Position numbers and translations under genes: made by a program. Shown here piece by piece: positions 17,915-26,948 of a stretch of DNA of 64,000 nucleotides (positions are counted from its first letter, which is position 1; each line of letters starts with the position of its first letter). Under the pieces are notes generated by a model. It ran no database searches, was not told the origin of the DNA, and saw only the letters and a program-made list of their open reading frames with translations. The stretch covers positions 1-64,000 of the forward strand of contig NZ_JADZAT010000015.1 in NCBI RefSeq assembly GCF_020852455.1, in the 5' to 3' direction. This DNA comes from Novosphingobium sp. (GTDB lineage Bacteria > Pseudomonadota > Alphaproteobacteria > Sphingomonadales > Sphingomonadaceae).

Positions 17915-18841
17915 ATGGGGATCAAGGCGCTAGGCTATGTGGTTGTCGAGACCACCCAGCCCGAACGGTGGGATCATTTCCTCACCCAACTGGCAGGGGT
18001 GATGCGCGCGCCCGATGCGGCCGACGGGGCTATGCAGTTCCGGATCGACCAGCGCCCGTTCCGGTTCCGGATCTGGCAGGGCGCGAAGGATCACTTCACC
18101 GCCGCCGGATACGAAGTGGCCGATGCCGCCGCGCTGGATGCCTTGGCCGGCGCCGTTGCCGCTGCGGGCCGCCCGGTTGAGCAGGGCAGCGCCGATCAGG
18201 CCGCGCTACGCGGGGTCAGCGCCTTCTTCACCACCAGCGACCCGGCCGGCAATGGCCTGGAATTCTATCACGGCGATAGCATTGCGGCCCAGCCGTTCGT
18301 CTCGCCGCTGGGGATCGATCGCTTCATCACCGGTGATATGGGAATGGGCCACGCGGTCTTCTCGGTTCCCAACTTCGACGAATGCGTCAGCTTCTACCGC
18401 GATGTGGTGGGCTTCCGCGAAACCGACATGCCGCGCTTCTACTTCGGCGGCGGCGGGGCCGAGGATCCGGGCATGGGCTTTGCCTTCATGCACGCCGACA
18501 ACGGCCGCCACCACTCGATCGCGCTGGGCGAAGGCCCGGTCCCGCCCTCGGGCGCGGTTCATATCATGCTGGAGCTGCCCGACCTGGTCGAGGTCGGCAA
18601 GGCGCACGACCGGATGAAGGCGCTGGGCTATCCCGAAAGCGCCACGCTGGGCCAGCATTTCAACGATGAAACCGTCGGCTTCTATGTCCAGACGCCGGGC
18701 GGCTTCGATCTTGAGATCGGCTGCGACAGCCTGGTGATCGATCCGGCCAGCTGGGAAGTGACCAAGCATATCGGGATTTCGATCTGGGGCCACGAATGGG
18801 CCTGGCAGAAGGCAATGAAAGAGGCGCAAGCAGCAGAATGA
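17915..18841 (+). CDS. hsaC: type I extradiol dioxygenase (3,4-DHSA dioxygenase)
   Basis: 308 residues, two-domain vicinal-oxygen-chelate fold as in BphC/HsaC/TesB. Iron ligands read as His146 (MGMGH), His216 (AVHIML) and Glu267 (FDLEIG); His200 and Tyr257 match the catalytic base and second-shell Tyr. It opens ring A of the catechol seco-steroid by meta cleavage. AGGGGA precedes the ATG. The stop overlaps the IpdA start by ATGA, placing ring A cleavage and C/D-ring degradation in one transcript. Confidence 0.93.
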   Translation: MGIKALGYVVVETTQPERWDHFLTQLAGVMRAPDAADGAMQFRIDQRPFRFRIWQGAKDHFTAAGYEVADAAALDALAGAVAAAGRPVEQGSADQAALRGVSAFFTTSDPAGNGLEFYHGDSIAAQPFVSPLGIDRFITGDMGMGHAVFSVPNFDECVSFYRDVVGFRETDMPRFYFGGGGAEDPGMGFAFMHADNGRHHSIALGEGPVPPSGAVHIMLELPDLVEVGKAHDRMKALGYPESATLGQHFNDETVGFYVQTPGGFDLEIGCDSLVIDPASWEVTKHIGISIWGHEWAWQKAMKEAQAAE

Positions 18842-19722
18842 GTGGTCTCGACAAACGGATGAGCGCGGCGGAGATCGTCGCGCAGCTCAGCGACGGCATG
18901 ACGCTGGGGATCGGCGGCTGGGGCCCGCGGCGCAAGCCGATGGCGCTGGTCCGCGAGATCCTGCGCAGCGATCTCAAGGACCTGACGGTGGTCGCCTATG
19001 GCGGCGCGGATGTTGGCATGCTCTGCGCGGCGGGGAAGGTGAAGAAGCTGGTCTTCGCTTTCGTCTCGCTCGACGCGATCCCGCTCGAGCCGTGGTTCCG
19101 CAAGGCGCGCGAGGCCGGGCAGATCGATGTGCTCGAACTCGACGAGGGTATGTTCCAATGGGGCCTCAAGGCGGCCAGCTTTGGCCTGCCGTTCCTGCCG
19201 ACCCGCGTCGGGTTGGGCACCGACCTGGCCGAACTCGGCGGGCTCAAGACCGTGCAGTCGCCCTATGCCGATGGTGAAGTGCTGATCGCGATGCCGGCGC
19301 TCAAGCTTGATGCCGCGCTGCTCCACTTCAACCGCAGCGACTGGCGCGGCAATGTCCAGGTCTTCGGGCCGGACGTCTATTATGACGAATGGTTCGCCCG
19401 CGCCGCCGCCAAGACCTACGTCTCTTGCGAGGAACTGGTCGACCGGATGGAAGACCACTATCCCGAAGACGCGCAGGCGAACATTGTCGAGCGCGCGTTC
19501 ATTTCGGGCGTGACCGAGATCCCCGGCGGCGCGCATCCCAGCTCGATGCCCCCGCACTATGGCTGGGACATGAAGGCCTTCAAGGCCTACAGCGATGCAG
19601 CCAAGGATCCGGGTGACTGGAGCGCAGTAGCGGACCGCTTTGTCGGGTCCGACGAGGCAACCTATGTGGCTGCGAATGGCGGCCTGGAGGCGGTGAAGGC
19701 TTTGCCTTTGCCGATATTCTGA
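18838..19722 (+). CDS. ipdA: CoA-transferase family protein, alpha subunit (IpdA type)
   Basis: 294 residues; LSDGMTLGIGGWGPRRKPMALVREILR is the N-terminal signature of class I CoA-transferase alpha subunits of the IpdA subgroup. In characterised steroid degraders IpdAB hydrolyses a ring C-C bond of the C/D-ring thioester (COCHEA-CoA) rather than transferring CoA. It overlaps its partner ipdB by one base (TGATG). Function is by family and context. Confidence 0.88.
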   Translation: MSGLDKRMSAAEIVAQLSDGMTLGIGGWGPRRKPMALVREILRSDLKDLTVVAYGGADVGMLCAAGKVKKLVFAFVSLDAIPLEPWFRKAREAGQIDVLELDEGMFQWGLKAASFGLPFLPTRVGLGTDLAELGGLKTVQSPYADGEVLIAMPALKLDAALLHFNRSDWRGNVQVFGPDVYYDEWFARAAAKTYVSCEELVDRMEDHYPEDAQANIVERAFISGVTEIPGGAHPSSMPPHYGWDMKAFKAYSDAAKDPGDWSAVADRFVGSDEATYVAANGGLEAVKALPLPIF

Positions 19723-20516
19723 TGAGCGACGTAACCCTGGCAGAACTCTGCGTCTTCGCCTGCAGCGAAGCATTCCGCGGCAATGGCGAAGTGGTGGCAA
19801 CCGGCGTTGGCCCGGTGCCGCGGCTGGCGGCCAGCCTGGCCAAGCTGACCCACACGCCCGAACTGATGATGACCGATGGCGAATGCTATCTGGTCGAACA
19901 GCCGGTGCCGCTGGGTCCGCGCGGCTATGACGATCGCAAGAAAGCTGGCTACCTGCCGTTCAGCCGCTTCTTCGATGCCGCAGTCTGGACCGGGCGCCGC
20001 CATGCGATGGTTACGCCCACCCAGATCGACCGGTTCGGCCAGATCAACCTGTCGCAGCTGGGCGGCACCCACCAGCAGCCCAAGACCCAGATGCTGGGCG
20101 TGCGGGGCTTTCCGGGGAACACGATCTACCACCCGAACAGCTTCTTCTTCCCCAGCCACACGGCCCGGGTGTTTGTGCCGGGCGAGGTCGATATGGTCTC
20201 GGGCGTCGGTTACAACCCGGCCAAGCGCGTGCCGGGCGGAAACTATTCGGCGGTGGACCTGCGCCGGATCGTCACCAACCTGTGCGTGATGGACTTTGGC
20301 GGGCCGGACAATGCGGTTCGCGTGATTTCGCTTCATCCCGGTGTGACCTTTGCCGAAGTGCAGGAAGCCACCGGCTTTGCGCTGATCGACGCCGTGACCG
20401 GTGAAACCGCGCTGCCTGGGCCTGAGGAACTGGCGATCATCGCCAGCCTCGATCCGCATGGCATCCGCAATTCGGTGATCAAGGACAATCCTCCAGCCCG
20501 GAAGGCCGCAGCATGA
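19722..20516 (+). CDS. ipdB: CoA-transferase family protein, beta subunit (IpdB type)
   Basis: 264 residues with ELCVFACSEAFRGNGEVVATGVGPVPRLAASLAK and SQLGGTHQQPKTQMLGVRGFPGN, typical of the beta-subunit partner. Together with the preceding gene it should form the ring C hydrolase. The stop overlaps the next hydratase by ATGA. Confidence 0.88.
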   Translation: MSDVTLAELCVFACSEAFRGNGEVVATGVGPVPRLAASLAKLTHTPELMMTDGECYLVEQPVPLGPRGYDDRKKAGYLPFSRFFDAAVWTGRRHAMVTPTQIDRFGQINLSQLGGTHQQPKTQMLGVRGFPGNTIYHPNSFFFPSHTARVFVPGEVDMVSGVGYNPAKRVPGGNYSAVDLRRIVTNLCVMDFGGPDNAVRVISLHPGVTFAEVQEATGFALIDAVTGETALPGPEELAIIASLDPHGIRNSVIKDNPPARKAAA

Positions 20517-21421
20517 CCAAGGGACGCGAACTCGTCGAACCGCAGGCGGCAACGCCCGAATACGAAACCGCCGATCCGGTGCTCTACGAAGTGATCGATG
20601 GCGTGGCCTGGATCACGATGAACCGCCCGGGCTTCAACAATGCCCAGAACGGGCAGATGACCTATGCGCTGGACGATTGCTTCAAGCGCGCGGTCGAGGA
20701 TGAAAGCGTCGGCGCGATTGTGCTGGCGGGCGAGGGCAAGCACTTTTCCGCCGGGCACGATATCGGCACGCCGGGACGCGACCTGCACACTGAATTCGAC
20801 AAGCGGCTGATGCTGGCCCCGCACACCAACAAGCCGCACGCCGAGCTGCTCTATACCCGTGAGCAGGAACAGTACCTGGGCATGTGCCGGCGCTGGCGCG
20901 ACATTCCCAAGCCGACGATCGCGATGGTCCAGGGCGCCTGCATTGCCGGCGGGCTGATGCTGGCCTGGGTCTGCGACCTGATCGTGGCGAGCGAGGATGC
21001 CTTCTTCCAGGATCCGGTCAGCCCGATGATGGGGATTCCGGGGGTCGAATACTTCGCCCACGCCTATGAATTGCCGCCGCGCGTGGCCAAGGAATTCCTG
21101 CTGCTGGGCGAACGGATGCCGGCGGCGCGGGCCTATCAGTTCGGCATGGTCAACAAGGTGGTCCCGCGCGAGGAACTGCGTGAAGCGGCAGCGGCCTGGG
21201 CGGCCAAGCTGGCCGGGGCGCCGCGGCTGGGCAACTGGCTGTCGAAGCAGGCGATCAACCATGTCGAGGAACTGCGCGGCAAGCGCCAGGCGATGGATGC
21301 GGTGTTCCACATGCACCACTTCGCCCATGCCCAGAACGATCTGATGTACGGCAATTCGATTGCCGGGGTTTCGGGCAAGTCGGCTGCGGCGGCGAACAAG
21401 AAGCAATCGGGCGAGGGCTGA
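20513..21421 (+). CDS. enoyl-CoA hydratase/isomerase family protein
   Basis: 302 residues of the crotonase fold; AGEGKHFSAGHDIGTPGR forms the first oxyanion half and IAGGLMLAWVCDLIVASEDAFFQDP the second. The insert between them (DLHTEFDKRLMLAPHTNK) makes it longer than a basic crotonase. Acts on a CoA ester of the side chain or C/D rings; the exact step is not deducible. Downstream neighbours follow at three-base spacing. Confidence 0.88.
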   Translation: MTKGRELVEPQAATPEYETADPVLYEVIDGVAWITMNRPGFNNAQNGQMTYALDDCFKRAVEDESVGAIVLAGEGKHFSAGHDIGTPGRDLHTEFDKRLMLAPHTNKPHAELLYTREQEQYLGMCRRWRDIPKPTIAMVQGACIAGGLMLAWVCDLIVASEDAFFQDPVSPMMGIPGVEYFAHAYELPPRVAKEFLLLGERMPAARAYQFGMVNKVVPREELREAAAAWAAKLAGAPRLGNWLSKQAINHVEELRGKRQAMDAVFHMHHFAHAQNDLMYGNSIAGVSGKSAAAANKKQSGEG

Positions 21422-21424
21422 GAG

Positions 21425-22492
21425 TTGGCCGATCCGCTTGCCACCGCGCTGACCAGGCGCCTGGGTTGCCGCCTGCCGGTGATCCAGACGGCAATGGGTT
21501 GGATCGCGACTCCTGAACTGGTCGCGGCGAGCAGCAATGCCGGGGCTTTCGGTTTTCTGGCCGGGGCGGTGATGAAGCCGGCTGAACTGGGCGAGGCGAT
21601 TGCCCGGCTGAAGGACATGACCCCGCACAATTTCGGTGTCAATTTCCACAGCTTCCAGCCGGGTGCTCAGGAAATTGTCGAACTGATCCTGGTCAATGCC
21701 GATCGGGTTCGCGCGGTCAGTTTCGGGCGCGGGCCTGATGCGAAGATGATCGGTGCGTTTCGCGACAAGGGGATCCTGTGCATCCCCACCGTCGGCGCGG
21801 TCAAGCATGCGGAAAAGATGGTCCAGTTGGGCTGCGAAATGGTCACCGTCCAGGGCGGCGAAGGTGGCGGGCACACCGGGTCGGTGCCAACCACTGTGCT
21901 GCTGCCGCAGGTGCTCGACGCGGTCGATGTGCCGGTAGTCGCGGCGGGCGGCTTTGGTGATGGGCGGGGCCTTGCCGCCGCGCTGGCCTATGGCGCCTGC
22001 GGCATCGCCATGGGTACCCGCTTCCTGATGACCGCCGAAAGCCCGGTGCCCGCCGCACCCAAGGCGGCCTATGTCAGGGCCGGAACCGGCGATATCGCGG
22101 TCAGCACCAAGGTTGATGGCATTCCGCAGCGGATGATCCTCAACCCGCTGCTGAGGCGGATCGAGGGTTCGGGCAAGCCGGCGATGTGGCTGCGCGCGAT
22201 CGAGGCCGGGCTGGAAATGAAGCGCCAGACCGGGATGAGCTGGGGCCAGGTGCTGGGCACTGCCCGGGCCATGACCAGCCACGGCGAAATGCCCCTGGCG
22301 CAAGCGATGATGGCCGCCGCCGCACCGATGATGATCCAGCGTGCCGTGGTCGAAGGCGATGCCGAACACGGCCTGATGGCCACTGGCGTGGTCGCCGGGC
22401 GGCTTACCGATCTGCCGAGCTGCGCCGACCTCCTCCAATCTATCGAAACCGAAGCCCGCGCACGGATCGCGGCGCTCTGTGCGGGGAACTGA
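21425..22492 (+). CDS. ipdC: nitronate monooxygenase-family flavoprotein (IpdC type)
   Basis: 355 residues, TTG start at 21425 because the conserved opening LTRRLGCRLPVIQTAMGWIATPEL must be included. GGEGGGHTG and VVAAGGFGDGRGLAAALAYGACGIAMGTRFL are the FMN-binding loops of the 2-nitropropane dioxygenase TIM-barrel family. IpdC homologues oxidise the D-ring intermediate before ring opening by EchA20. Position between a hydratase and the EchA20-like gene fits this. Confidence 0.85.
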   Translation: MADPLATALTRRLGCRLPVIQTAMGWIATPELVAASSNAGAFGFLAGAVMKPAELGEAIARLKDMTPHNFGVNFHSFQPGAQEIVELILVNADRVRAVSFGRGPDAKMIGAFRDKGILCIPTVGAVKHAEKMVQLGCEMVTVQGGEGGGHTGSVPTTVLLPQVLDAVDVPVVAAGGFGDGRGLAAALAYGACGIAMGTRFLMTAESPVPAAPKAAYVRAGTGDIAVSTKVDGIPQRMILNPLLRRIEGSGKPAMWLRAIEAGLEMKRQTGMSWGQVLGTARAMTSHGEMPLAQAMMAAAAPMMIQRAVVEGDAEHGLMATGVVAGRLTDLPSCADLLQSIETEARARIAALCAGN

Positions 22493-22495
22493 CCC

Positions 22496-23251
22496 ATGCC
22501 AATCACGACCACGATCAAGGACCGGATTGCCGAAATCGTTTTCGACGTTGCCCCGGTCAACGCCTTCGACAGCGAGACCTGGATGTCGCTGCCGGCGATG
22601 ATCACTGCTGCGGCCAGCAACCCGGAGGTCAATTGCGTGCTGATCCGCGCCGCCGAGGAATCGCGCGGCTTTTGCGGCGGGGTCGATATCAAGGAGATGC
22701 AGGCGCATCCCGAACGGATCACCGTGCTCAACCGCGGCAATTACCTGACCTTCAAGGCGATCCGCGATGCCGAAGTGCCGGTGGTGGTTGCGGTGCACAA
22801 GTTCGTGATCGGCGGCGGGATCGGGATCTGCGGCGCGTCCGATACGATCATTGCCGCTGACGATGCCTATTTCAGCCTGCCCGAAGTCGATCGCGGGGCA
22901 ATGGGTGGGGCCAGCCACCTTTCGCGGATGCTGCCGCTGCACAAGGTGCGTGCCGCCTTCTTCACCGGGGGCAATATCCCGGCTGCCGAAGCCTATCGCC
23001 TTGGCGCGGTCGAAAAGGTCGTGCCGCGCGCCGATCTGGTGACTGAAGCGCGCGCCTTCTGCGCAGTGGTCGCCTCCAAGAGCCGCAAGGCGCTGGTGAT
23101 CGCCAAGGAAGCGCTCAACGGGCTGGAGCCGCGCGATGTCGATCGCGGCTATCGCTGGGAACAGGGCTTCACGCTCGAAATGTACATGCACGAAGACAGC
23201 CAGAAAAGCCGCGACGCCTTTGTCGAAACCGGCAAGGCGGCGAAGTTCTGA
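22496..23251 (+). CDS. echA20: enoyl-CoA hydratase family ring hydrolase (EchA20 type)
   Basis: 251 residues, crotonase fold: SRGFCGGVDIKEM and VIGGGIGICGASDTIIAADDAYFSLPEVDRG are the two oxyanion regions. EchA20 of mycobacteria hydrolyses ring D of HIEC-CoA. The C-terminal segment DSQKSRDAFVETGKAAKF caps the active site. Adjacent to IpdC and near IpdAB as in other steroid degraders; I infer the same step. Confidence 0.85.
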   Translation: MPITTTIKDRIAEIVFDVAPVNAFDSETWMSLPAMITAAASNPEVNCVLIRAAEESRGFCGGVDIKEMQAHPERITVLNRGNYLTFKAIRDAEVPVVVAVHKFVIGGGIGICGASDTIIAADDAYFSLPEVDRGAMGGASHLSRMLPLHKVRAAFFTGGNIPAAEAYRLGAVEKVVPRADLVTEARAFCAVVASKSRKALVIAKEALNGLEPRDVDRGYRWEQGFTLEMYMHEDSQKSRDAFVETGKAAKF

Positions 23252-23254
23252 GCC

Positions 23255-24418
23255 ATGGATCTCGCCTACACCCCTGAACAGCAGGCCTTCCGGGCCGAAG
23301 TGCGCGCCTGGATGGAAGCGCATGTGCCCAAGGAGCCGCTCGTCACGCTGGAGTGCAAGGAAGGCTTTGACCATCATGTCGCGTGGGAACGCACGCTCGC
23401 CAGCGGTAACTGGGGCATGGTCACCTGGCCCGAACAATTCGGCGGGCGCGGGCTCGACCTCATCCAGTGGCTGATCTTCGAGGAAGAGTATTTCCGCGCC
23501 GGCGGACCCAACCGGGCCAACCAGAACGGGATATTCCTGCTCGGCCCGACGATCATGGAATTCGGCACCGAAGAGCAGAAGGCCCGCTTCCTGCCGCCGA
23601 TGGCGCGCGGCGAGGTGATCTGGGCGCAGGCCTGGTCCGAACCCGGCGCGGGCAGCGATATGGCGGCGATCCAGTCCAAGGCAGTGCGGGACGGCGATCA
23701 TTACGTCATCACCGGGCAGAAGACCTGGTCGAGCCGCGCTGCCTTTGCCGACTGGGGCTTTGGCATCTTCCGCACCGATCCGGAGAGCAAGCGCCACAAG
23801 GGGCTGACCTTCATCCTGTTCGACCTGAACAGCCCGGGCATCACCCGCCGCCCGATCCGCCAGCTGCACGGCGACACCGGCTTTGCCGAACTGTTCTTCG
23901 ACGAGGTCCGCGTGCCGGTCGAAAACTGCCTGGCCGGCGAGGGCGAGGGCTGGAACGTGGCGATGGCTACCGCCGGGTTCGAACGCGGACTGATGCTGCG
24001 CTCGCCCGGGCGCTTCCAGGCGACCGCCAAGCGGCTGGTCGAGCTGTACCGCGCGCATGAGGCCGAAGCATCGCCCGCCGCGCGCGAAGCAGTGGTCCAG
24101 GCCTGGGGCGCAGCGCAGGCCTATGCCTACAACACCTATGCGGTCGCTTCGAAGATCATGGCCGGGGGCAAGATCGGCGCTGAGGCCAGCCTCAACAAGA
24201 TCTTCTGGTCCGAGCTTGACCGCGCGATGCACCGCACCGCGATGCAGCTGCTGGGCGCCCATGCCGAGCTGAAGCGGTTCGGCAACGGGCAGATCAACCA
24301 GTGGCTAGAAGGTTACATCTTCTCGCTTTCCGGCCCGATCTATGCCGGATCGAACGAGGTTCAGCGCAATATCATCGCCGAACGGCTGCTGGGCCTGCCG
24401 CGCGTGGGAGCAGGCTGA
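23255..24418 (+). CDS. acyl-CoA dehydrogenase, large subunit of pair 1
   Basis: 387 residues with QAWSEPGAGSDMAAIQSKAVRDGDHYVITGQKTWSS and the C-terminal YAGSNEVQRNIIAERLLGLPR. The usual catalytic Glu position before GSN is Ala, so the base is elsewhere or in the partner. Together with the shorter gene that follows with a one-base overlap, it should form the alpha2beta2 type known for steroid FadE pairs. Confidence 0.88.
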   Translation: MDLAYTPEQQAFRAEVRAWMEAHVPKEPLVTLECKEGFDHHVAWERTLASGNWGMVTWPEQFGGRGLDLIQWLIFEEEYFRAGGPNRANQNGIFLLGPTIMEFGTEEQKARFLPPMARGEVIWAQAWSEPGAGSDMAAIQSKAVRDGDHYVITGQKTWSSRAAFADWGFGIFRTDPESKRHKGLTFILFDLNSPGITRRPIRQLHGDTGFAELFFDEVRVPVENCLAGEGEGWNVAMATAGFERGLMLRSPGRFQATAKRLVELYRAHEAEASPAAREAVVQAWGAAQAYAYNTYAVASKIMAGGKIGAEASLNKIFWSELDRAMHRTAMQLLGAHAELKRFGNGQINQWLEGYIFSLSGPIYAGSNEVQRNIIAERLLGLPRVGAG

Positions 24419-25350
24419 TGAATTTCCGTTTTTCCGATGATCAGCTGACCCTTGCGGAAAGCGTGCGCGACTATCTGGCTGGGACTCACGGCCCCGAAGT
24501 GCTGCGGCGGCTCGATGCAGAGGGCAACCGCGATCCGGCGATCTGGCAGGGGCTGGTTGATATGGGCCTGACCGGCCTGTGCGTGCCCGAAGAACAGGGC
24601 GGGCTGGGCATGGGTCTGCTGGAAGCCGCGCTGATCGCTGCCGAATGCGGGCGGGCCTGTCTGGCCGAGCCGCTGGTCGATACGGCCTTCGTTGCAGTGC
24701 CGTGGCTGGTTTCGAAGGGCGAAACCGCGGAGCTTGCCGCAATTGCCGCCGGGACCCGCAAGGTCGCGTTGCCGCATGTGCTGAACCCATGGGTTGCCGA
24801 CGGCGAGGGCAAGCCGCTGCAAAGCGTCGATCCCTTGCGCAACCTTGTGCGGTTCCCGGCGACGGGCAGCACCGACGATCACCTGCTCAATCTCGGCGCG
24901 CTGATGAGCGCGGCGCAGTTGCTGGGCCTGGCCGATGCGATGCTCAATCAAGCGGTCGAATACGCCAAGATCCGTACCCAGTTCGGCCAGCCGGTCGGTG
25001 CGTTTCAGGGGCTGAAGCACCAGCTTTCCAGTTGTGCGGTGGCAGTTGAATTCGCCAAACCAGTGGTCTGGCGTGCGGCGCAGGCCTTGCAGGACGGAGC
25101 CTCCAGCGCTCCGCTCCACGTCAGCCACGCCAAACTGGCCGCCACGGATGCTGCGATCCAGACCGCTGAAGTGGCGATCCAGGTCCACGGGGCGATGGGC
25201 TACACCTATGAGGTCGATCTGCACTTCTGGATGAAGCGCGCCTGGGCGCTCGCCGGGGCCTGGGGCGACCGGTCGTACCACTACAAGCGGGTCGATGCCG
25301 CAGTGCTGGGCGGGTCCCAGCCGATCGGCCCTGAACACACATTTGCCTGA
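24418..25350 (+). CDS. acyl-CoA dehydrogenase, small subunit of pair 1
   Basis: 310 residues from the ATG in TGATG at 24418; the frame is open upstream but that part lies in the preceding gene. FRFSDDQLTLAESVRDYLAG opens the N-terminal domain and VQVHGAMGYTYEVDLHFWMKR closes the C-terminal helix bundle. It is shorter than a standalone enzyme and lacks part of the middle beta domain, as expected for the partner subunit. Confidence 0.85.
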   Translation: MNFRFSDDQLTLAESVRDYLAGTHGPEVLRRLDAEGNRDPAIWQGLVDMGLTGLCVPEEQGGLGMGLLEAALIAAECGRACLAEPLVDTAFVAVPWLVSKGETAELAAIAAGTRKVALPHVLNPWVADGEGKPLQSVDPLRNLVRFPATGSTDDHLLNLGALMSAAQLLGLADAMLNQAVEYAKIRTQFGQPVGAFQGLKHQLSSCAVAVEFAKPVVWRAAQALQDGASSAPLHVSHAKLAATDAAIQTAEVAIQVHGAMGYTYEVDLHFWMKRAWALAGAWGDRSYHYKRVDAAVLGGSQPIGPEHTFA

Positions 25351-25359
25351 GGGAACACC

Positions 25360-26511
25360 ATGGCCGAAGCCTATATCATCGACGCGATCCGCACCCCGAT
25401 CGGGCGCAAGAAGGGCAGCCTTGCCGAACTGCACCCCGCCGATCTGGGCGCACACCCGATCAAGGCGCTGGTCGACCGCACCGGGATCGATGCGGGTGCG
25501 GTCGATGACGTGGTCTGGGGCTGCTGCGACACGATCGGCCCCCAGGCCGGAGACATCGGCCGCACGGTCTGGCTGGTTGCGGGGATGCCGCTGCATGTGC
25601 CGGGCACCACGATCGACCGCCAGTGCGGATCGAGCCAGCAGGCGGTTCACTTTGCCGCACAGGGGGTGATGAGCGGAACCCAGGACCTGGTCGTCGCCGG
25701 CGGCAGCCAGGCGATGAACGCGATCCCGATTTCGGCGGCGATGTTTGCCGGGCAGCCCTATGGCTTCGGCGATCCCTTCACCGGTTCCAAGGGCTGGGTC
25801 GAACGCTTTGGTGATGGGCTGCTCAACCAGATCAACTCGGCCGAGATGATCGCCGCCAAGTGGCAGATCAGCCGCGAGGCGATGGAAGAGTTCGCACTGG
25901 CCAGCCACCAGCGCGCGCAGGCGGCGACCGATGGCGGACTGTTCAAGGGCGAAATCGCCCCGCTCCATGGCCTTGAGGCCGACGAGACGATCCGTCCGGG
26001 CACCACGCTCGAAGGGCTGGCCAGCCTCAGGACGGTGCAGGAAGGCGGGGTGATCACTGCCGGGGTCGCCAGCCAGAACTGCGATGGCGCCGCAGCCTTG
26101 CTGATCGCCAGCGAGCAGGCGGTGAAAGATCATGGGCTGAAGCCGCGCGCGCGGATCCACCACCTGTCGGTTCGCGCTGACGATCCGGTATGGATGCTGA
26201 CCGCGCCGATTCCGGCCACCCAGCATGCCTTGAAGAAGGCCGGCATGACCATTGCCGACATCGACCTGTTCGAATGCAACGAAGCTTTCGCATCGGTGCC
26301 GATGGCCTGGATGAAGGAACTGGGTATCCCGCACGAGAAGGTCAACGTCCACGGCGGGGCGATTGCGCTGGGCCACCCGCTGGGCGCCACCGGCGCCCGG
26401 CTGATGACGACCTTGCTGAACGCGCTGGAAGCCACCGGCGGGCGCTATGGTCTGCAAACCATGTGCGAAGGCGGCGGGCAGGCCAACGTGACGATTATCG
26501 AGCGGCTGTGA
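25360..26511 (+). CDS. fadA6: thiolase (acetyl-CoA acetyltransferase, FadA6 type)
   Basis: 383 residues. Active-site Cys89 in IDRQCGSSQQAVH, His339 in GGAIALGHPLGATG and Cys369 in CEGGGQAN. Preceded by GAGGGA. In the C/D-ring pathway FadA6 thiolyses the open-chain keto diacid thioester. One-base overlap with the following NTF2-like gene shows coupling. Confidence 0.92.
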   Translation: MAEAYIIDAIRTPIGRKKGSLAELHPADLGAHPIKALVDRTGIDAGAVDDVVWGCCDTIGPQAGDIGRTVWLVAGMPLHVPGTTIDRQCGSSQQAVHFAAQGVMSGTQDLVVAGGSQAMNAIPISAAMFAGQPYGFGDPFTGSKGWVERFGDGLLNQINSAEMIAAKWQISREAMEEFALASHQRAQAATDGGLFKGEIAPLHGLEADETIRPGTTLEGLASLRTVQEGGVITAGVASQNCDGAAALLIASEQAVKDHGLKPRARIHHLSVRADDPVWMLTAPIPATQHALKKAGMTIADIDLFECNEAFASVPMAWMKELGIPHEKVNVHGGAIALGHPLGATGARLMTTLLNALEATGGRYGLQTMCEGGGQANVTIIERL

Positions 26512-26945
26512 TGGACGCGGCAATCGCCATACCCAACCTGCTCTACACCTACGCGATGCGCTTTGACGACGGCGACTTCGATGGCGCCGCCGCACTGTTT
26601 GATCGCGGCGGGGTGATTGTGGGTGGGCACCGGATCGCGGGACGCGAGGCGATCCTGGCGATGTGGCAGCAATGGGTGAAGACCTATGACGGCAAGCCGC
26701 TGACCCGGCACATCACCACCAATCCGATCATCGAATTATCCGCCGACGGCAACGCAGCGACCTGCCAGAGCCAATGGACCGTGCTGCAGGCTGCGCCGGG
26801 CTATCCGTTGCAGATCGTCGCCACCGGCCGTTACCGCGACCAGCTTTGCCGCGATGCGGGCGGCTGGCACTTCACCTGGCGCGAATACGTCCAGACCGAC
26901 CTGGTCGGCGACAGCAGCGCACACACACTTCAGGCATTGGGATAG
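26511..26945 (+). CDS. NTF2-like (SnoaL-type) protein
   Basis: 144 residues from the ATG at 26511, overlapping the thiolase stop. YTYAMRFDDGDFDGAAALFDRGGVIVGG is the N-terminal helix and first strand of the fold; GGWHFTWREYVQTDLVGD is the C-terminal strand. No catalytic residues assigned. Possibly a dehydratase, isomerase or binding protein. Confidence 0.78.
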   Translation: MDAAIAIPNLLYTYAMRFDDGDFDGAAALFDRGGVIVGGHRIAGREAILAMWQQWVKTYDGKPLTRHITTNPIIELSADGNAATCQSQWTVLQAAPGYPLQIVATGRYRDQLCRDAGGWHFTWREYVQTDLVGDSSAHTLQALG

Positions 26946-26948
26946 ACT

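Noticed and set aside
20333..24262. 1309-codon open frame on the minus strand
   Set aside because: It lies opposite seven well-supported plus-strand genes with catalytic motifs. It has low-complexity His/Arg/Gly-rich translation and results from high third-position GC.
24361..26595. 744-codon minus-strand frame
   Set aside because: Antisense shadow of the acyl-CoA dehydrogenase and thiolase genes; no domain visible.
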